Of a stretch of DNA of 64,000 nt, positions 17,592 through 26,549 are shown piece by piece. Each line of letters opens with the position of its first letter. The stretch's first letter is position 1. This DNA comes from G963665925 sp963676345 (GTDB lineage: Bacteria > Bacillota > Clostridia > Peptostreptococcales > Acidaminobacteraceae). The notes below the pieces were generated by a model that was not told the origin of the DNA, searched no databases, and saw nothing but the letters and a program-made list of their open reading frames with translations. The DNA is taken from NCBI GenBank assembly GCA_963676345.2, contig CAXXTS010000002.1, positions 186,001-250,000 of the forward strand, in the 5' to 3' direction. The position numbers and the translations under genes were made by a program.

Positions 17592-18254
17592 CTATTTATT
17601 ATACTTGTAATATAAGCATACTGAGTTGACTGGACAATTTTCACAGTCTGGTTTTCTGGCTTTACACATTCTTCGCCCATGGAAGATGAGTGTATGATGT
17701 GTCTTTGACCAAATTTCTTCAGGCAGACGCTTCATAAGCTGTTTTTCAGTTTGCAATACGTTCTCGCTATGTGCAAGTCCCAGTCGATTAGAAACTCTAA
17801 AAACATGCGTATCAACGGCAATTGCAGCTTGTCCAAACGCATTGCTGACAACCACATTTGCTGTTTTACGCCCAACACCCGGTAGCTCCACTAAAACACT
17901 TCTGTCCTCAGGGACCTCTGAATCAAACTTTTCATATAGCAAGTTACAAGCCGCTTTAATATTTTTAGCCTTTGACTGGTATAGACCACACGAACGAATA
18001 TGTTCTTCGAGTGTTTTTACAGGCATGTCCACGATGTCTTTTGGCTCTTTCACAACTTTGAACAGTTCTGCAGTGACCTTGTTGACACGAACATCTGTAC
18101 ACTGTGCTGAGAGAATTGTCGCAATAAGCAGCTCAAAGGCATTTGTGAAATCTAACTCGGCCTTTGCATCTGGATACAGTTTTTCGAGCGCTTCTATAAC
18201 AAAATCTATTTCATCTGGTTTCAAGTATTTTCTCTTAGCCATTTTACACACCAT
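17592..18254 (-). CDS. nth: Endonuclease III
   Basis: A 220-residue base-excision DNA glycosylase/AP lyase. It has the helix-hairpin-helix LPGVGRKTANVV, the catalytic Asp in VDTHVFRVSNRLGL, and the C-terminal [4Fe-4S] ligands in the spacing C-X6-C-X2-C-X5-C. It removes oxidised pyrimidines from DNA. The start is ATG 18254 or, 12 bases on, ATG 18242; both sites have weak ribosome binding sequences. Confidence 0.95.
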   Translation of the reverse strand: MVCKMAKRKYLKPDEIDFVIEALEKLYPDAKAELDFTNAFELLIATILSAQCTDVRVNKVTAELFKVVKEPKDIVDMPVKTLEEHIRSCGLYQSKAKNIKAACNLLYEKFDSEVPEDRSVLVELPGVGRKTANVVVSNAFGQAAIAVDTHVFRVSNRLGLAHSENVLQTEKQLMKRLPEEIWSKTHHTLIFHGRRMCKARKPDCENCPVNSVCLYYKYNK

Positions 18255-18263
18255 ACCCTGTCT

Positions 18264-18344
18264 TTACGAACATTTGCCCGTCATGTCAAAGTCATCACAA
18301 CGGGCACATTTAACATCATTCTTATTATAGCCGAACATGGCCAT
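18264..18344 (-). CDS. Possible 26-residue cysteine-bearing micropeptide
   Basis: A short frame just upstream of nth encodes 26 residues with a CxxC and a third Cys (VKCARCDDFDMTGKC). It is in the direction of nth and stops ten bases before it. No good ribosome binding site is seen and no family is recognised. It may be a leader peptide, a zinc or iron-sulphur micropeptide, or a remnant. Reported because its Cys spacing looks non-random; coding status is doubtful. Confidence 0.3.
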   Translation of the reverse strand: MAMFGYNKNDVKCARCDDFDMTGKCS

Positions 18345-18441
18345 TTGAACCAAATCAAAATCCGATCAAAACTTAATTTCATTCAATTTGGACATATTTT
18401 TACTCTCACATCTTAATTTTTTATCTTTTAACTTTAGACCA

Positions 18442-19692
18442 TTAGGAAAATGACTTTTGCATAATTGCTTCAATTTCACTGACTGTCTTTGGAATGTGTT
18501 CCGATAGGTTTTCATGACCTGTTTGTGTGACCAGAATGTCGTCTTCAATACGAATGCCAATGCCTTCTTCTGAAATATAAAGTCCTGGCTCTACGGTAAG
18601 GACCATACCCGGTTTCAAGTCCTGCTCCCGATTGCCTACATCATGGGTGTCTAGGCCAAGATAATGCCCAACACCATGATAATAATAGTTTGCCAGTTCT
18701 TCGTCATCCTTTATAAGTCCAATAGCCTTGCACTCTTTAAGCAGAACCTCTTTGCATATTTCATTAAGCTTAGAATAAGGCGTGCCTGGTTCAATGGCAT
18801 CTATAACAGCAAGCTGTGCTTTTAATACGATATTATACAGTTGCTTTTGCCGATCAGAATACCGGCCATTTACCGGAATGGTTCGACTGATGTCCGCACT
18901 ATAATTGGAATCAAGAGCACCAAAATCAAGCAGCAGCATATCGCCATCATTCATAACTTGATCGTTTCCAACATAGTGCAGGATAACTGCGTTTTTCCCA
19001 GAAGCTGCAATCGTTGGGAACCCCAGTGCCTTTGCCCCTTGGCATTTCACCTTATATTCAAATAGGGCAGACATTTCATACTCATATTTGCCTGGTGCTA
19101 TGTTTTCTAGTATTGCTCTAAAACCCTTGTCAGTATGTGCATTTGCCCGTCTTAGAGCCTCAACCTCATCGGTTGTTTTTATCACACGTAGGTCCGCCAT
19201 ATGTTTTGCAGATGTTTTAATTAGAACATGGGGATATTTACTCCGCATTGTGTCTGCAAAAATCATTGGCTTCGTCTTCGGTGTATGATAACCTTGACGC
19301 TCAATATCCAAATAAAGTCTCTCCATATCGCCATCCAGAAGAAGTCTGTTTAGCTGATTTTCAAAGGTATCTGTATAGACAACTGTCTCAATAGCGCTAA
19401 TTGAAGTGGCTTCATCTTTGCGCATCTTAATCCCAGTCCATTTTTCCACATCAGGATTCGGTTTTTCAATGAACAAAGTTGTGGTTACTTGACCGCTTTT
19501 TTTTACAAATTGTAAAATGAAGTTTTCCCGCTCAAGACCTGTTAAATAGAAAAAGTTCTTGTTGGGTGTGTACGGATATTGCCCATCGCCTGAATAAAAC
19601 GGTGCCTCATCTGAAAAAAATAGTGCTATTGTATCTTCTTCTAACAGACTCGCAAATCGCTCTCTGTTCTTTTTAAAAAAATCCCGGTTCAT
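18442..19692 (-). CDS. Aminopeptidase P family (Xaa-Pro) metallopeptidase
   Basis: A 416-residue M24B peptidase. Residues 1-160 form the aminopeptidase P N-terminal domain. The pita-bread domain has metal ligands in LLLDFGA, YSADISRT, GVGHYLGLDTHDVG, TVEPGLYI and IRIEDDILVT (two Asp, one His, two Glu). It removes N-terminal residues before proline. The start is ATG 19692 with GGGAGG upstream. An open frame continues to 19878, but those added residues come from a hairpin-rich intergenic repeat and are not part of the enzyme. Confidence 0.92.
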   Translation of the reverse strand: MNRDFFKKNRERFASLLEEDTIALFFSDEAPFYSGDGQYPYTPNKNFFYLTGLERENFILQFVKKSGQVTTTLFIEKPNPDVEKWTGIKMRKDEATSISAIETVVYTDTFENQLNRLLLDGDMERLYLDIERQGYHTPKTKPMIFADTMRSKYPHVLIKTSAKHMADLRVIKTTDEVEALRRANAHTDKGFRAILENIAPGKYEYEMSALFEYKVKCQGAKALGFPTIAASGKNAVILHYVGNDQVMNDGDMLLLDFGALDSNYSADISRTIPVNGRYSDRQKQLYNIVLKAQLAVIDAIEPGTPYSKLNEICKEVLLKECKAIGLIKDDEELANYYYHGVGHYLGLDTHDVGNREQDLKPGMVLTVEPGLYISEEGIGIRIEDDILVTQTGHENLSEHIPKTVSEIEAIMQKSFS

Positions 19693-19766
19693 GAAATACG
19701 CCTCCCAATTTAACCATTTGTAATCATTATAGCAAATGCGCATTAACTCCCCAATGGGTAAACGTA

Positions 19767-19880
19767 AAAAAGACGCCTTCAGCGTTTCGCTCGGGAACCC
19801 TCTGGTTCCCTTTGACGGTGGCAGAGCCAGCTGAGCATCATCCTTATGCCACAAAAGGGGATTCCACTTGCCCTCCATTT
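19767..19880. repeat. Hairpin-rich intergenic repeat-like sequence
   Basis: Between the pepP start and the next gene lies GC-rich sequence unlike its surroundings. It holds a 7-bp stem (GGGAACC-CTCT-GGTTCCC), a small GGC-AGA-GCC stem, and an ACGC/GCGT stem next to six A/T. Its layout, an AACC/GGTT hairpin near an ACGC/GCGT hairpin, is reminiscent of the units at 58.2 kb, but direct identity is low. It resembles the short palindromic elements that spread between genes in Firmicutes; function unknown. Confidence 0.45.
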
Positions 19881-19894
19881 TTTACTGCATAAAA

Positions 19895-19937
19895 TAATAA
19901 AGCGGATAAAGGGGCATAACTTTACCCCTTATCCGCT
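19895..19937 (-). terminator. Intrinsic terminator after the GH18-type gene
   Basis: A 13-bp stem with a single bulged base (19901-19914 with 19925-19937) is followed on the minus strand by TTTATTATTTTATG. It lies ten bases beyond the stop of the secreted glycosidase-like gene. Confidence 0.7.
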
Positions 19938-19946
19938 CTTACTCTA

Positions 19947-21098
19947 TTACTGAATCAGCCCCAGTGCTTCAGGTATGTCTAAGTTATACCTGCCAATTTC
20001 AGGCAAATTCCCCATTCTCCATATGGAAAAGTGACTTATTCCTAGTGCTTTAGCAGCATCAATTTTAATTTGCAAACTTTTTTCGTCTTCATACCATATC
20101 GTGTTCCATGTCTCGTCCCCTCGGTCATAGTAATGTAAATATGGAGAACCGTCATCAAATCGCTTAAATCCGCTTGAATCTTCACGTTCTACAATCGCCA
20201 TACGCTGAACGAGAGAGGTGTATGTCGGTCTGTATGGATACCGTTCGCCCCCCGGACCAACAATCCAGCCCCCTTTGACCTTCCACTGCGCCGTGGCCAT
20301 ATTGAGTTGGAGAATCACCTTCTGTGCCTGCTCAGCTCCCATTTCTGAGAGTTCTGACTTCAAATCTTCCAAAATCCGATCTAGGGGTGCCAATGGCGTC
20401 ACCACAGGTCTGGAACTGTTTACTGGTAGACTGTAGTATTTCGGTTCATAGTCATGGAGCATTAAAATGTATCCATCTGTACATGTATTGAGAACTTCAT
20501 AAAGTGCACCACGTCCTGGTTGCAGCGCTACAAAGAAGGCCTTCTTCTGGCGCTTTAATGCGCCATTTAAAATATAGGAAAACGCCGCATAATTTTTTTG
20601 TACAGGTGCACTGAGTCCCTCCATGTCTAGCACCACCCCATCAAAGGATAGTCCTTCAATGGTTTGTCCAGAAACGAGCGCATCAATATCATCAACCAGT
20701 GAATGGGTTGACTGTGTAATGTGATCATAAGGACCGTCGCTATATAGATTTAAATAGACTTGAATTCCAGATTCGCGCGCCTCTTTAATAACAGTCTCAA
20801 AACCTAGTGGCACCTTAAAATCACCACTGTCATATACGAGCTTTAACATCCCATTTTCATCCGTCTGGATACTTGCCCATCCGAAAGTAATGCTTTTTAC
20901 CTGTTCAGAAAATCCTTTTTTTGAAAAATGGTCAAACTGCCTGTATGAATCCAGTGCATAGTAGAGGTTGTAGCTATTTTCATCATTTGCAGTTGATGCA
21001 AAAGCGCCCTGTGTCGAGAGGGTCGTCAGCATACTTAAAACAAGAAAAACAACCGCAAATCGTTCCAATAATCGGCCGTGTCGCATCACTCTTTTCAT
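19947..21098 (-). CDS. Secreted GH18-type (YaaH-like) glycoside hydrolase
   Basis: A 383-residue protein with a signal peptide (positive MKRVMRHGR start, hydrophobic core, cut near AFA-ST at 33-35). The mature part is a GH18-like TIM barrel: FDGVVLDMEGL near residue 160 carries the D-x-x-D-x-E-type catalytic strand, and the end has HYYDRGDETWNTIWYEDE and GISHFSIWRMGNLPEIGRY, typical of YaaH/SleL spore-cortex glycosidases. It would act outside the membrane on peptidoglycan or another GlcNAc polymer. No LysM repeat is present. The start overlaps the MTH1187 stop by one base. Confidence 0.78.
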   Translation of the reverse strand: MKRVMRHGRLLERFAVVFLVLSMLTTLSTQGAFASTANDENSYNLYYALDSYRQFDHFSKKGFSEQVKSITFGWASIQTDENGMLKLVYDSGDFKVPLGFETVIKEARESGIQVYLNLYSDGPYDHITQSTHSLVDDIDALVSGQTIEGLSFDGVVLDMEGLSAPVQKNYAAFSYILNGALKRQKKAFFVALQPGRGALYEVLNTCTDGYILMLHDYEPKYYSLPVNSSRPVVTPLAPLDRILEDLKSELSEMGAEQAQKVILQLNMATAQWKVKGGWIVGPGGERYPYRPTYTSLVQRMAIVEREDSSGFKRFDDGSPYLHYYDRGDETWNTIWYEDEKSLQIKIDAAKALGISHFSIWRMGNLPEIGRYNLDIPEALGLIQ

Positions 21099-21397
21099 TA
21101 GAGTTTCTCCTCAACTGCACGCATCTTACCCGTCATCGTACTGATTTTGTCACGCCTGTCATCAATTTTAAGGGAGGTTGACACACGCTGCGCACCCTCG
21201 CCAAAAGGAACTTCGTGCATCCTGGCCACTGCTTCAAAAATTACGCTTAAATCTCCCTCAATGCACGTACTCATTGGCGTAAGCTGATACTTTAATGTGT
21301 CATATTCCTTAAGCACCTTATGACACGCTGCGACGTATTTGCTGACACTAGGTGTTTCAGATCCAATAGGAACAATAGTCAATTCCACAATTGCCAC
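21098..21397 (-). CDS. MTH1187 family thiamine-binding protein
   Basis: A 99-residue protein of the MTH1187/YkoF (DUF77) family: IVELTIVPIGSETPSVSKYVA at the start, YQLTPMSTCIEGD in the middle. Members bind thiamine or a related ligand as tetramers; the physiological role is unsettled. It is translated between pepF (one-base gap) and the GH18-type gene (one-base overlap), in one transcript. Confidence 0.88.
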   Translation of the reverse strand: MAIVELTIVPIGSETPSVSKYVAACHKVLKEYDTLKYQLTPMSTCIEGDLSVIFEAVARMHEVPFGEGAQRVSTSLKIDDRRDKISTMTGKMRAVEEKL

Positions 21398-21398
21398 A

Positions 21399-23207
21399 TT
21401 ACCCCTCCTGTTCTTCCATCAGCCTTGTCATTTCATCAACAAGCTGATCAAACTTTTCAAGCGCCGAACGTACAGGTTCACCTGAAAGCATGTCTGCACC
21501 AGCGCCTTTTAGAATATCCAGTGGATATTTCGAACTGCCTGCACTTAAGAAGTCTAGGTATTTATCTACAGCTGGCTGTCCCTTTTCAACAATATTCTCA
21601 GCCAGTGAAACCGCCGAAGAAAACCCAGTAGCATACTGGAATACATAAAAATTGTAATAGAAATGTGGAATACGCGCCCACTCTAAGTCAATTTGTGGAT
21701 CTATGACCATATCTTTTCCGTAGTATTTTTCATTAAGCATACGATAATGTGCATTGAGACTTTGTGGCGTTAAGGCTTCCCCGCGCTCGACCATTTCATG
21801 AATATCCCGTTCAAACTCAGCAAACATAGTTTGTCTGAACACAGTGCCTCTGAAGGATTCCAAGTAGTGATTGAGTACATATAATTTCTGTGGTCCGTCA
21901 TCCAGCGTGTTTAACAAATGTCTGGTAAGGAGGACTTCATTGGTCGTCGATGCAACTTCTGCTAAGAAAATACTGTAATTTCCATATACATATGGCTGAT
22001 TTTTATGAGTCAGGTAACTATGCACCGAATGGCCCATTTCGTGAGCTAATGTAAACATATTGTCTAGGGTATCGTGATAGTTGAGCAGGATAAATGGTTT
22101 AGAATCATAAGTTCCCCATGAATACGCCCCACTACGCTTTCCAATATTTTCATACACATCTATCCAGCGGTTTTCAAATGCTTCCTTTACAATGAGCCCA
22201 TACTGCTTGCCTAGAGGCGCCACTGCTTCTAGAACCATTTGTTTTGCTTTGTCATAGGGTACCTTCATATCTATGTTTTTAACAATCGGTGTATAGACAT
22301 CATACATATGGAGTTCGTCCACCCCAAGCGCTTTTTTTCGCAGAGCCATGTACTTGTGCATAGATGGTAAATACTGATTTACAGCCTCTATCAAACGGTC
22401 ATATACAGTGACATCAATATTATTTTTGAATAAAGAAGCATGTCGTGCAGATTCATAGCCTCGTGCATTCGCATAGAATATATTTTTCTTCACTTCTGAC
22501 TGAACCATCATAGATAGGGCATTTTTATGGTCTTCATAAACCGTGTAATAGGCTTCAAAAGCATCTTTTCTAAGTCTTCTGTCACCGGATTCCAGCGTTG
22601 GGACAAAGTTTCCATGGGAAAGCTGCAAGTCATTACCTTCAGAGTCCTTCACCACTGGAAACTTCAAATCTGCTGCGTTGAGCATGCCAAATATATTAGA
22701 CGGTGCAGACGCAAGCTCACCAGCACCAGCAAGTATAGCTTCCTCTCCGGCACTGAGCACATGCGGCTTATTTCTAAGAATATTATCGAGATATTGTTTA
22801 TATGCAGCCAAGCCATCATTTGAATTTATAAAATCATAAATTGTTTGAGCCTCTGCACCCAAAATTTCCGGTGTAATAAAAGAACCCGCTGAAGCTGCCT
22901 TGACCAAGAGCGTCTCTGCTCTTGAGGTCAACCCCTGATAATGTGCATCTTTGGTATTTTCATCCTGCTTCATTTTTGCATATGTGTACAGGTTTGAGAG
23001 CCCTCTGTCAAGTTCTAACTCAAGTTCAAGGGTTTTTAGGAGTGTATCTGAAGACTCTGTTACACGGCCCTTCATAGAAGTGATTTCCTGAATGCGTGCC
23101 TGGGCTTTTTTAAAATCAGATTCCCAATGGGACGCTTCAACATACATGGTATTTATATCCCATTTATATTCTTCAGGGATTTCAGATCTTGTTTTTAGTT
23201 GTGTCAT
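21399..23207 (-). CDS. pepF: Oligoendopeptidase F
   Basis: A 602-residue M3B peptidase of full PepF length. The zinc motif is LAHEMGHSVHSYL (HExxH), with the third ligand Glu about 25 residues on in FLAEVASTTNE. It cleaves cytosolic peptides of roughly 7-17 residues. A TATAAT at 23266-23261 with a weak -35 lies upstream. It heads a three-gene transcript with the MTH1187 and GH18-type genes. Confidence 0.95.
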   Translation of the reverse strand: MTQLKTRSEIPEEYKWDINTMYVEASHWESDFKKAQARIQEITSMKGRVTESSDTLLKTLELELELDRGLSNLYTYAKMKQDENTKDAHYQGLTSRAETLLVKAASAGSFITPEILGAEAQTIYDFINSNDGLAAYKQYLDNILRNKPHVLSAGEEAILAGAGELASAPSNIFGMLNAADLKFPVVKDSEGNDLQLSHGNFVPTLESGDRRLRKDAFEAYYTVYEDHKNALSMMVQSEVKKNIFYANARGYESARHASLFKNNIDVTVYDRLIEAVNQYLPSMHKYMALRKKALGVDELHMYDVYTPIVKNIDMKVPYDKAKQMVLEAVAPLGKQYGLIVKEAFENRWIDVYENIGKRSGAYSWGTYDSKPFILLNYHDTLDNMFTLAHEMGHSVHSYLTHKNQPYVYGNYSIFLAEVASTTNEVLLTRHLLNTLDDGPQKLYVLNHYLESFRGTVFRQTMFAEFERDIHEMVERGEALTPQSLNAHYRMLNEKYYGKDMVIDPQIDLEWARIPHFYYNFYVFQYATGFSSAVSLAENIVEKGQPAVDKYLDFLSAGSSKYPLDILKGAGADMLSGEPVRSALEKFDQLVDEMTRLMEEQEG

Positions 23208-23304
23208 GGTTTCCCCTCTTTCTTTTATCTATTCCACATTTGCAGTGATTACATATGGCAATTATACCATAAGGTTTTTGCAAGAAATCTCTGCTTCAAA
23301 TAAG

Positions 23305-23333
23305 TTGATTGTCGAATAAAGTCGATTTTATTA
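23305..23333 (+). promoter_or_regulatory. Candidate promoter of the Pel-type operon
   Basis: TTGATT (23305-23310), a 17-base spacer and TTATTA (23328-23333) lie 91 bases before the CotH start, within the divergent gap to pepF. The -10 is weak. No c-di-GMP riboswitch or terminator hairpin is visible in the leader. Confidence 0.35.
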
Positions 23334-23423
23334 GTGTCTTTTTTGAACAGGATGATAATTCTCTCTCTAATTGGGTATTCATTCCCTATAAAAACCAGTT
23401 ATTTAAAGGTGTGTGACGATTTT

Positions 23424-25112
23424 ATGAAAAAAACTGTATTATTATTTTCCATATGGGTACTATTCCTTTTGACAGGGTGTGGTACATACACAATTGAAGC
23501 TGAAAAAATTGAAGGCAGTGACCAGTCTCCGCCCATTGAAGAAGATGTTTCAATTTATCAAAATGATGACCCCCTTCAAGTTCATGTTGTTTATATTACT
23601 GTATATCCCTCTAATCCAGGTTCACTCACGCGCTACACTTTTGATGATGTAAACCGTGATGAAAACTATCGTGATGAAGATGACCCTGAGCTGCCTGTCC
23701 TCTTTCAAGAAGGGAACATGAATGGCACCTTGCCAGGATACTACGGTTACGGCATCAATGCTCCAAATGCCACTATAAAGCTTCGTGGTCGCTCAACAAG
23801 AACCGCTGATCAAAAGTCTTATCGAGTCAATCTTGACAAGCAATTCGGCACTTGGCTTGGGTTTGATAAAATAAACCTGAATAAGCACCCCTATGATATC
23901 ACCCGCTTCAGAAACAAACTTGCATTTGATATCATTCAAAAAATTGATCATTTACCTAGCCTCAGAACGAAATTCATCCATGTTTTTATTAAAGATCTCA
24001 GCGGTGGTGAAATTGATGGCGATTTCATAGATTATGGTCTCTTTACACACGTTGAATCTGTTGATGATGATTATTTGAAAACACACGGCCTTGACAAAGA
24101 TGGGCTTGTATACAAAGCAGAGAACTTCTTTTTCCAAGAAGATAAAGATTTGCGGGTTAAAACAGACAGCAAGTATGACAAGAAGGACTTTGAACGTATT
24201 CTAAGCATAGAAAATGGAGGAGACCACAGAGCGCTGATTGATATGGTTGAAGATGTCAACAATTACTTCCAAAGTATAGACACGGTTGTTCAGGAGCACT
24301 TACAACTCGACAATTACTTGACTTGGCTAGCTGTGAATATTCTGCTTGATAACCGGGACACCAACACCCAGAACTTCTACCTTTACAAACCCAAAGACAT
24401 ACACACCTTCTATTTCCTACCATGGGACTACGACGGTGCACTAGACTATTATAGTCAAGTTTCAAGATGGGCTGATCCAACCTACCTGGCACCTTGGCGC
24501 CTGGGGCTAGCAAATTACTGGAGTGTTCCGCTGCACAGCCGCTTTTTTAAGGATCAAAAAAATATTAAAAAGCTCAACGAACGCATTAATGAAGTCTACT
24601 ATCAACTCAGCGAGATGAACATTCCAGAGATGATTCATGAATATGATCAAGTGGTTTCACCCTTTGTTTCAAGAGAACCGGACTACTCAAATCTTAGAAG
24701 TAGCCTTGCTGATCGAGAAGCAGAAGTCGAACGCCTTAAGAATATTATTGATATTAATTTAAAACGCTACTATGATTCTCTTGAAAAACCGATGCCAATT
24801 TTCTTAGGGGACGCTACTCAGCTTGGTGAATACAGCCTTTTTAACTGGGACCAGTCCTATGATTTTCAAAATGATGATTTGACCTATCATTTGGAAATCA
24901 GTACGACACCTGATTTTACTTCTGTCGTATATGATGAGGTTACACCTTTTAATGAAAGTTCAGTTAAAAATCTGGGGAATGGCCTATACTATTGGCGCGT
25001 TACAGTCATCGATGGTAAGGGACACATACAATATAATATGGATGAGTACGTAGACGCTTACGGAAACACCTACCAAGGTGTTAAAAAATACGAGCTTAAA
25101 GAGCGGCGGTGA
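23424..25112 (+). CDS. CotH kinase family lipoprotein, first gene of the Pel-type operon
   Basis: A 562-residue lipoprotein: ATG at 23424, hydrophobic h-region and lipobox LTGC with the lipidated Cys near residue 19. The CotH fold shows in LRGRSTRTADQKSYRVNLDK, NLNKHPYDITRFRNKLA, the metal/catalytic LLDNRDTNTQNFYLYK and FLPWDYDGAL. CotH proteins phosphorylate Ser residues of secreted proteins in spore coats. Here the protein would sit outside the membrane and could modify an export or matrix protein. About 90 C-terminal residues look like a separate beta domain. The longer frame from 23334 lacks a lipoprotein start. Confidence 0.85.
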   Translation: MKKTVLLFSIWVLFLLTGCGTYTIEAEKIEGSDQSPPIEEDVSIYQNDDPLQVHVVYITVYPSNPGSLTRYTFDDVNRDENYRDEDDPELPVLFQEGNMNGTLPGYYGYGINAPNATIKLRGRSTRTADQKSYRVNLDKQFGTWLGFDKINLNKHPYDITRFRNKLAFDIIQKIDHLPSLRTKFIHVFIKDLSGGEIDGDFIDYGLFTHVESVDDDYLKTHGLDKDGLVYKAENFFFQEDKDLRVKTDSKYDKKDFERILSIENGGDHRALIDMVEDVNNYFQSIDTVVQEHLQLDNYLTWLAVNILLDNRDTNTQNFYLYKPKDIHTFYFLPWDYDGALDYYSQVSRWADPTYLAPWRLGLANYWSVPLHSRFFKDQKNIKKLNERINEVYYQLSEMNIPEMIHEYDQVVSPFVSREPDYSNLRSSLADREAEVERLKNIIDINLKRYYDSLEKPMPIFLGDATQLGEYSLFNWDQSYDFQNDDLTYHLEISTTPDFTSVVYDEVTPFNESSVKNLGNGLYYWRVTVIDGKGHIQYNMDEYVDAYGNTYQGVKKYELKERR

Positions 25113-25116
25113 GATC

Positions 25117-25830
25117 ATGCTCTATGAAAACGGACGTCATGAATACAAATTCATCATTGGTATGAGAGATTATATGCTTCTTAAGCGGCTGCTTTCTCAC
25201 ATATTAAAAACCGACCCCAACAGTCAAGGTCAAAATGGATACAACATCCGAAGTCTGTATTTTGATGACCCGATAGACAGTGCCTATTACGAAAAAATTG
25301 ACGGTGTTTTTGAACGGACTAAATACCGCATACGCTTTTACGACTACTCTGATGCCACTATAAAGCTGGAAAAGAAGGGCAAGCGTGGCGGGATTACCTA
25401 CAAGTCTGATATGTTGGTGGACAGAGCTTTTTATAACCGTATGCTCATGAATCCACACACACTGGATACAAACACCTATGCGGATGCTTTATACACTGAG
25501 TTCTTACTCGCCTGCAAGACCAAGCACCTGCTGCCCAAAGCACTTGTGTCATATGACAGGGAAGCTTATCTGCTCCCGTACGAGGGTATACGCATCTGCT
25601 TTGATCATAATATTAAAACTGCACCGCCCAATAAAGATGGATTTTCTAGAACCCTGGCCATGCTTCCGGTAATGGATTCATCTTTAATTGTTTTCGAAGT
25701 GAAATACAAACGCTTCTTACCCAATTATGTTCGCGACATTATTGAGCGTATAGACACAACACATACAGCCTTTTCAAAATACGGCTTGTCAAGAAATATA
25801 CTCGACCAAAACTACAAGTTCAGCAAATAG
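25117..25830 (+). CDS. VTC-domain (polyphosphate polymerase-like) protein
   Basis: A 237-residue soluble protein with a triphosphate-tunnel VTC domain: RHEYKFIIG, IRSLYFDD, RTKYRIRFYDYS, KLEKKGKRGG, YDREAYL and FEVKYKRFLPNYVRDII, an alternation of basic strands that line the tunnel. In yeast Vtc4 this domain makes polyphosphate; in bacteria it is often paired with CotH and DUF4956, function unproven. The start at 25117 has GGCGGTGAG upstream and lies four bases after the CotH stop. Confidence 0.85.
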   Translation: MLYENGRHEYKFIIGMRDYMLLKRLLSHILKTDPNSQGQNGYNIRSLYFDDPIDSAYYEKIDGVFERTKYRIRFYDYSDATIKLEKKGKRGGITYKSDMLVDRAFYNRMLMNPHTLDTNTYADALYTEFLLACKTKHLLPKALVSYDREAYLLPYEGIRICFDHNIKTAPPNKDGFSRTLAMLPVMDSSLIVFEVKYKRFLPNYVRDIIERIDTTHTAFSKYGLSRNILDQNYKFSK

Positions 25831-25845
25831 GAGAAAGAGGTTATC

Positions 25846-26541
25846 ATGGGAATTTTAGCTTTATCCAATCAATTTACATTTACAGATTTACTCCAGAACA
25901 GTCTAAGCAAGTCTGACTTTTTCGGTTCTGTTTCATTTGTGGATATCATCATGGGGCTTTTATTCTCATTTGTAGTAAGCATGTTTATCTTTTATGTTTA
26001 CAAAAAGAATTATAGTGGCCCCCTGTATTCGCACAACTACAATATTTCTCTTGTTATGATGTCTATGATTACCGCACTGGTCATCATGACCATCAGCTCA
26101 AACCTCGTCCTTTCCCTTGGTATGGTTGGTGCCCTTTCCATCGTGCGTTTCAGAACAGCAGTCAAAGACCCCATGGATATTGTATTTATGTTCTGGGCAA
26201 TTGCAGTCGGTATATCTTGCGGTGCCAGTCTCTACATGATTTCTATTACAGGGTCGCTTTTTATAGGCTTTATGATCTCATTGCTTCAGAGGTATAAGAA
26301 TTCAAATGATGTATTTATGCTTATCATCCATTATTCTGAAGATGCCAAAGATGAAGTCTTTAAAATCATCAGTTCACTGGATTATCGTATAAAGTCAAAA
26401 ACGGCTTCAGCTGGATCTATCGAACTCACACTGGAGATTACACTTCTAGGTGCAGACACAAAGTTTGTTGAAAAATTATCTCAAGTATATGGTGTGAATG
26501 ATGCAACGCTCATTACCTATAGTGGCGGCTTGAGTGAATAG
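25846..26541 (+). CDS. DUF4956 membrane protein
   Basis: A 231-residue protein with four transmembrane segments (about residues 27-48, 65-85, 90-105 and 118-142) containing LVLSLGMVGALSIVRFRTAVKDPMD, the DUF4956 signature, followed by a soluble domain of about 80 residues (residues 150-231). It follows the VTC gene by 15 bases and precedes pelD by eight. DUF4956 regularly accompanies VTC and CotH genes; its job is not known. Confidence 0.85.
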   Translation: MGILALSNQFTFTDLLQNSLSKSDFFGSVSFVDIIMGLLFSFVVSMFIFYVYKKNYSGPLYSHNYNISLVMMSMITALVIMTISSNLVLSLGMVGALSIVRFRTAVKDPMDIVFMFWAIAVGISCGASLYMISITGSLFIGFMISLLQRYKNSNDVFMLIIHYSEDAKDEVFKIISSLDYRIKSKTASAGSIELTLEITLLGADTKFVEKLSQVYGVNDATLITYSGGLSE

Positions 26542-26549
26542 GGGTTCTG

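Noticed and set aside
19693..19878. N-terminal extension of the aminopeptidase P gene
   Set aside because: The extra residues come from a palindromic intergenic element; GGGAGG precedes the internal ATG at 19692, where the family's sequence begins.
23208..23423. c-di-GMP riboswitch before the Pel operon
   Set aside because: Neither the GEMM-I nor the GEMM-II core sequences are present, and there is no terminator hairpin in the leader.
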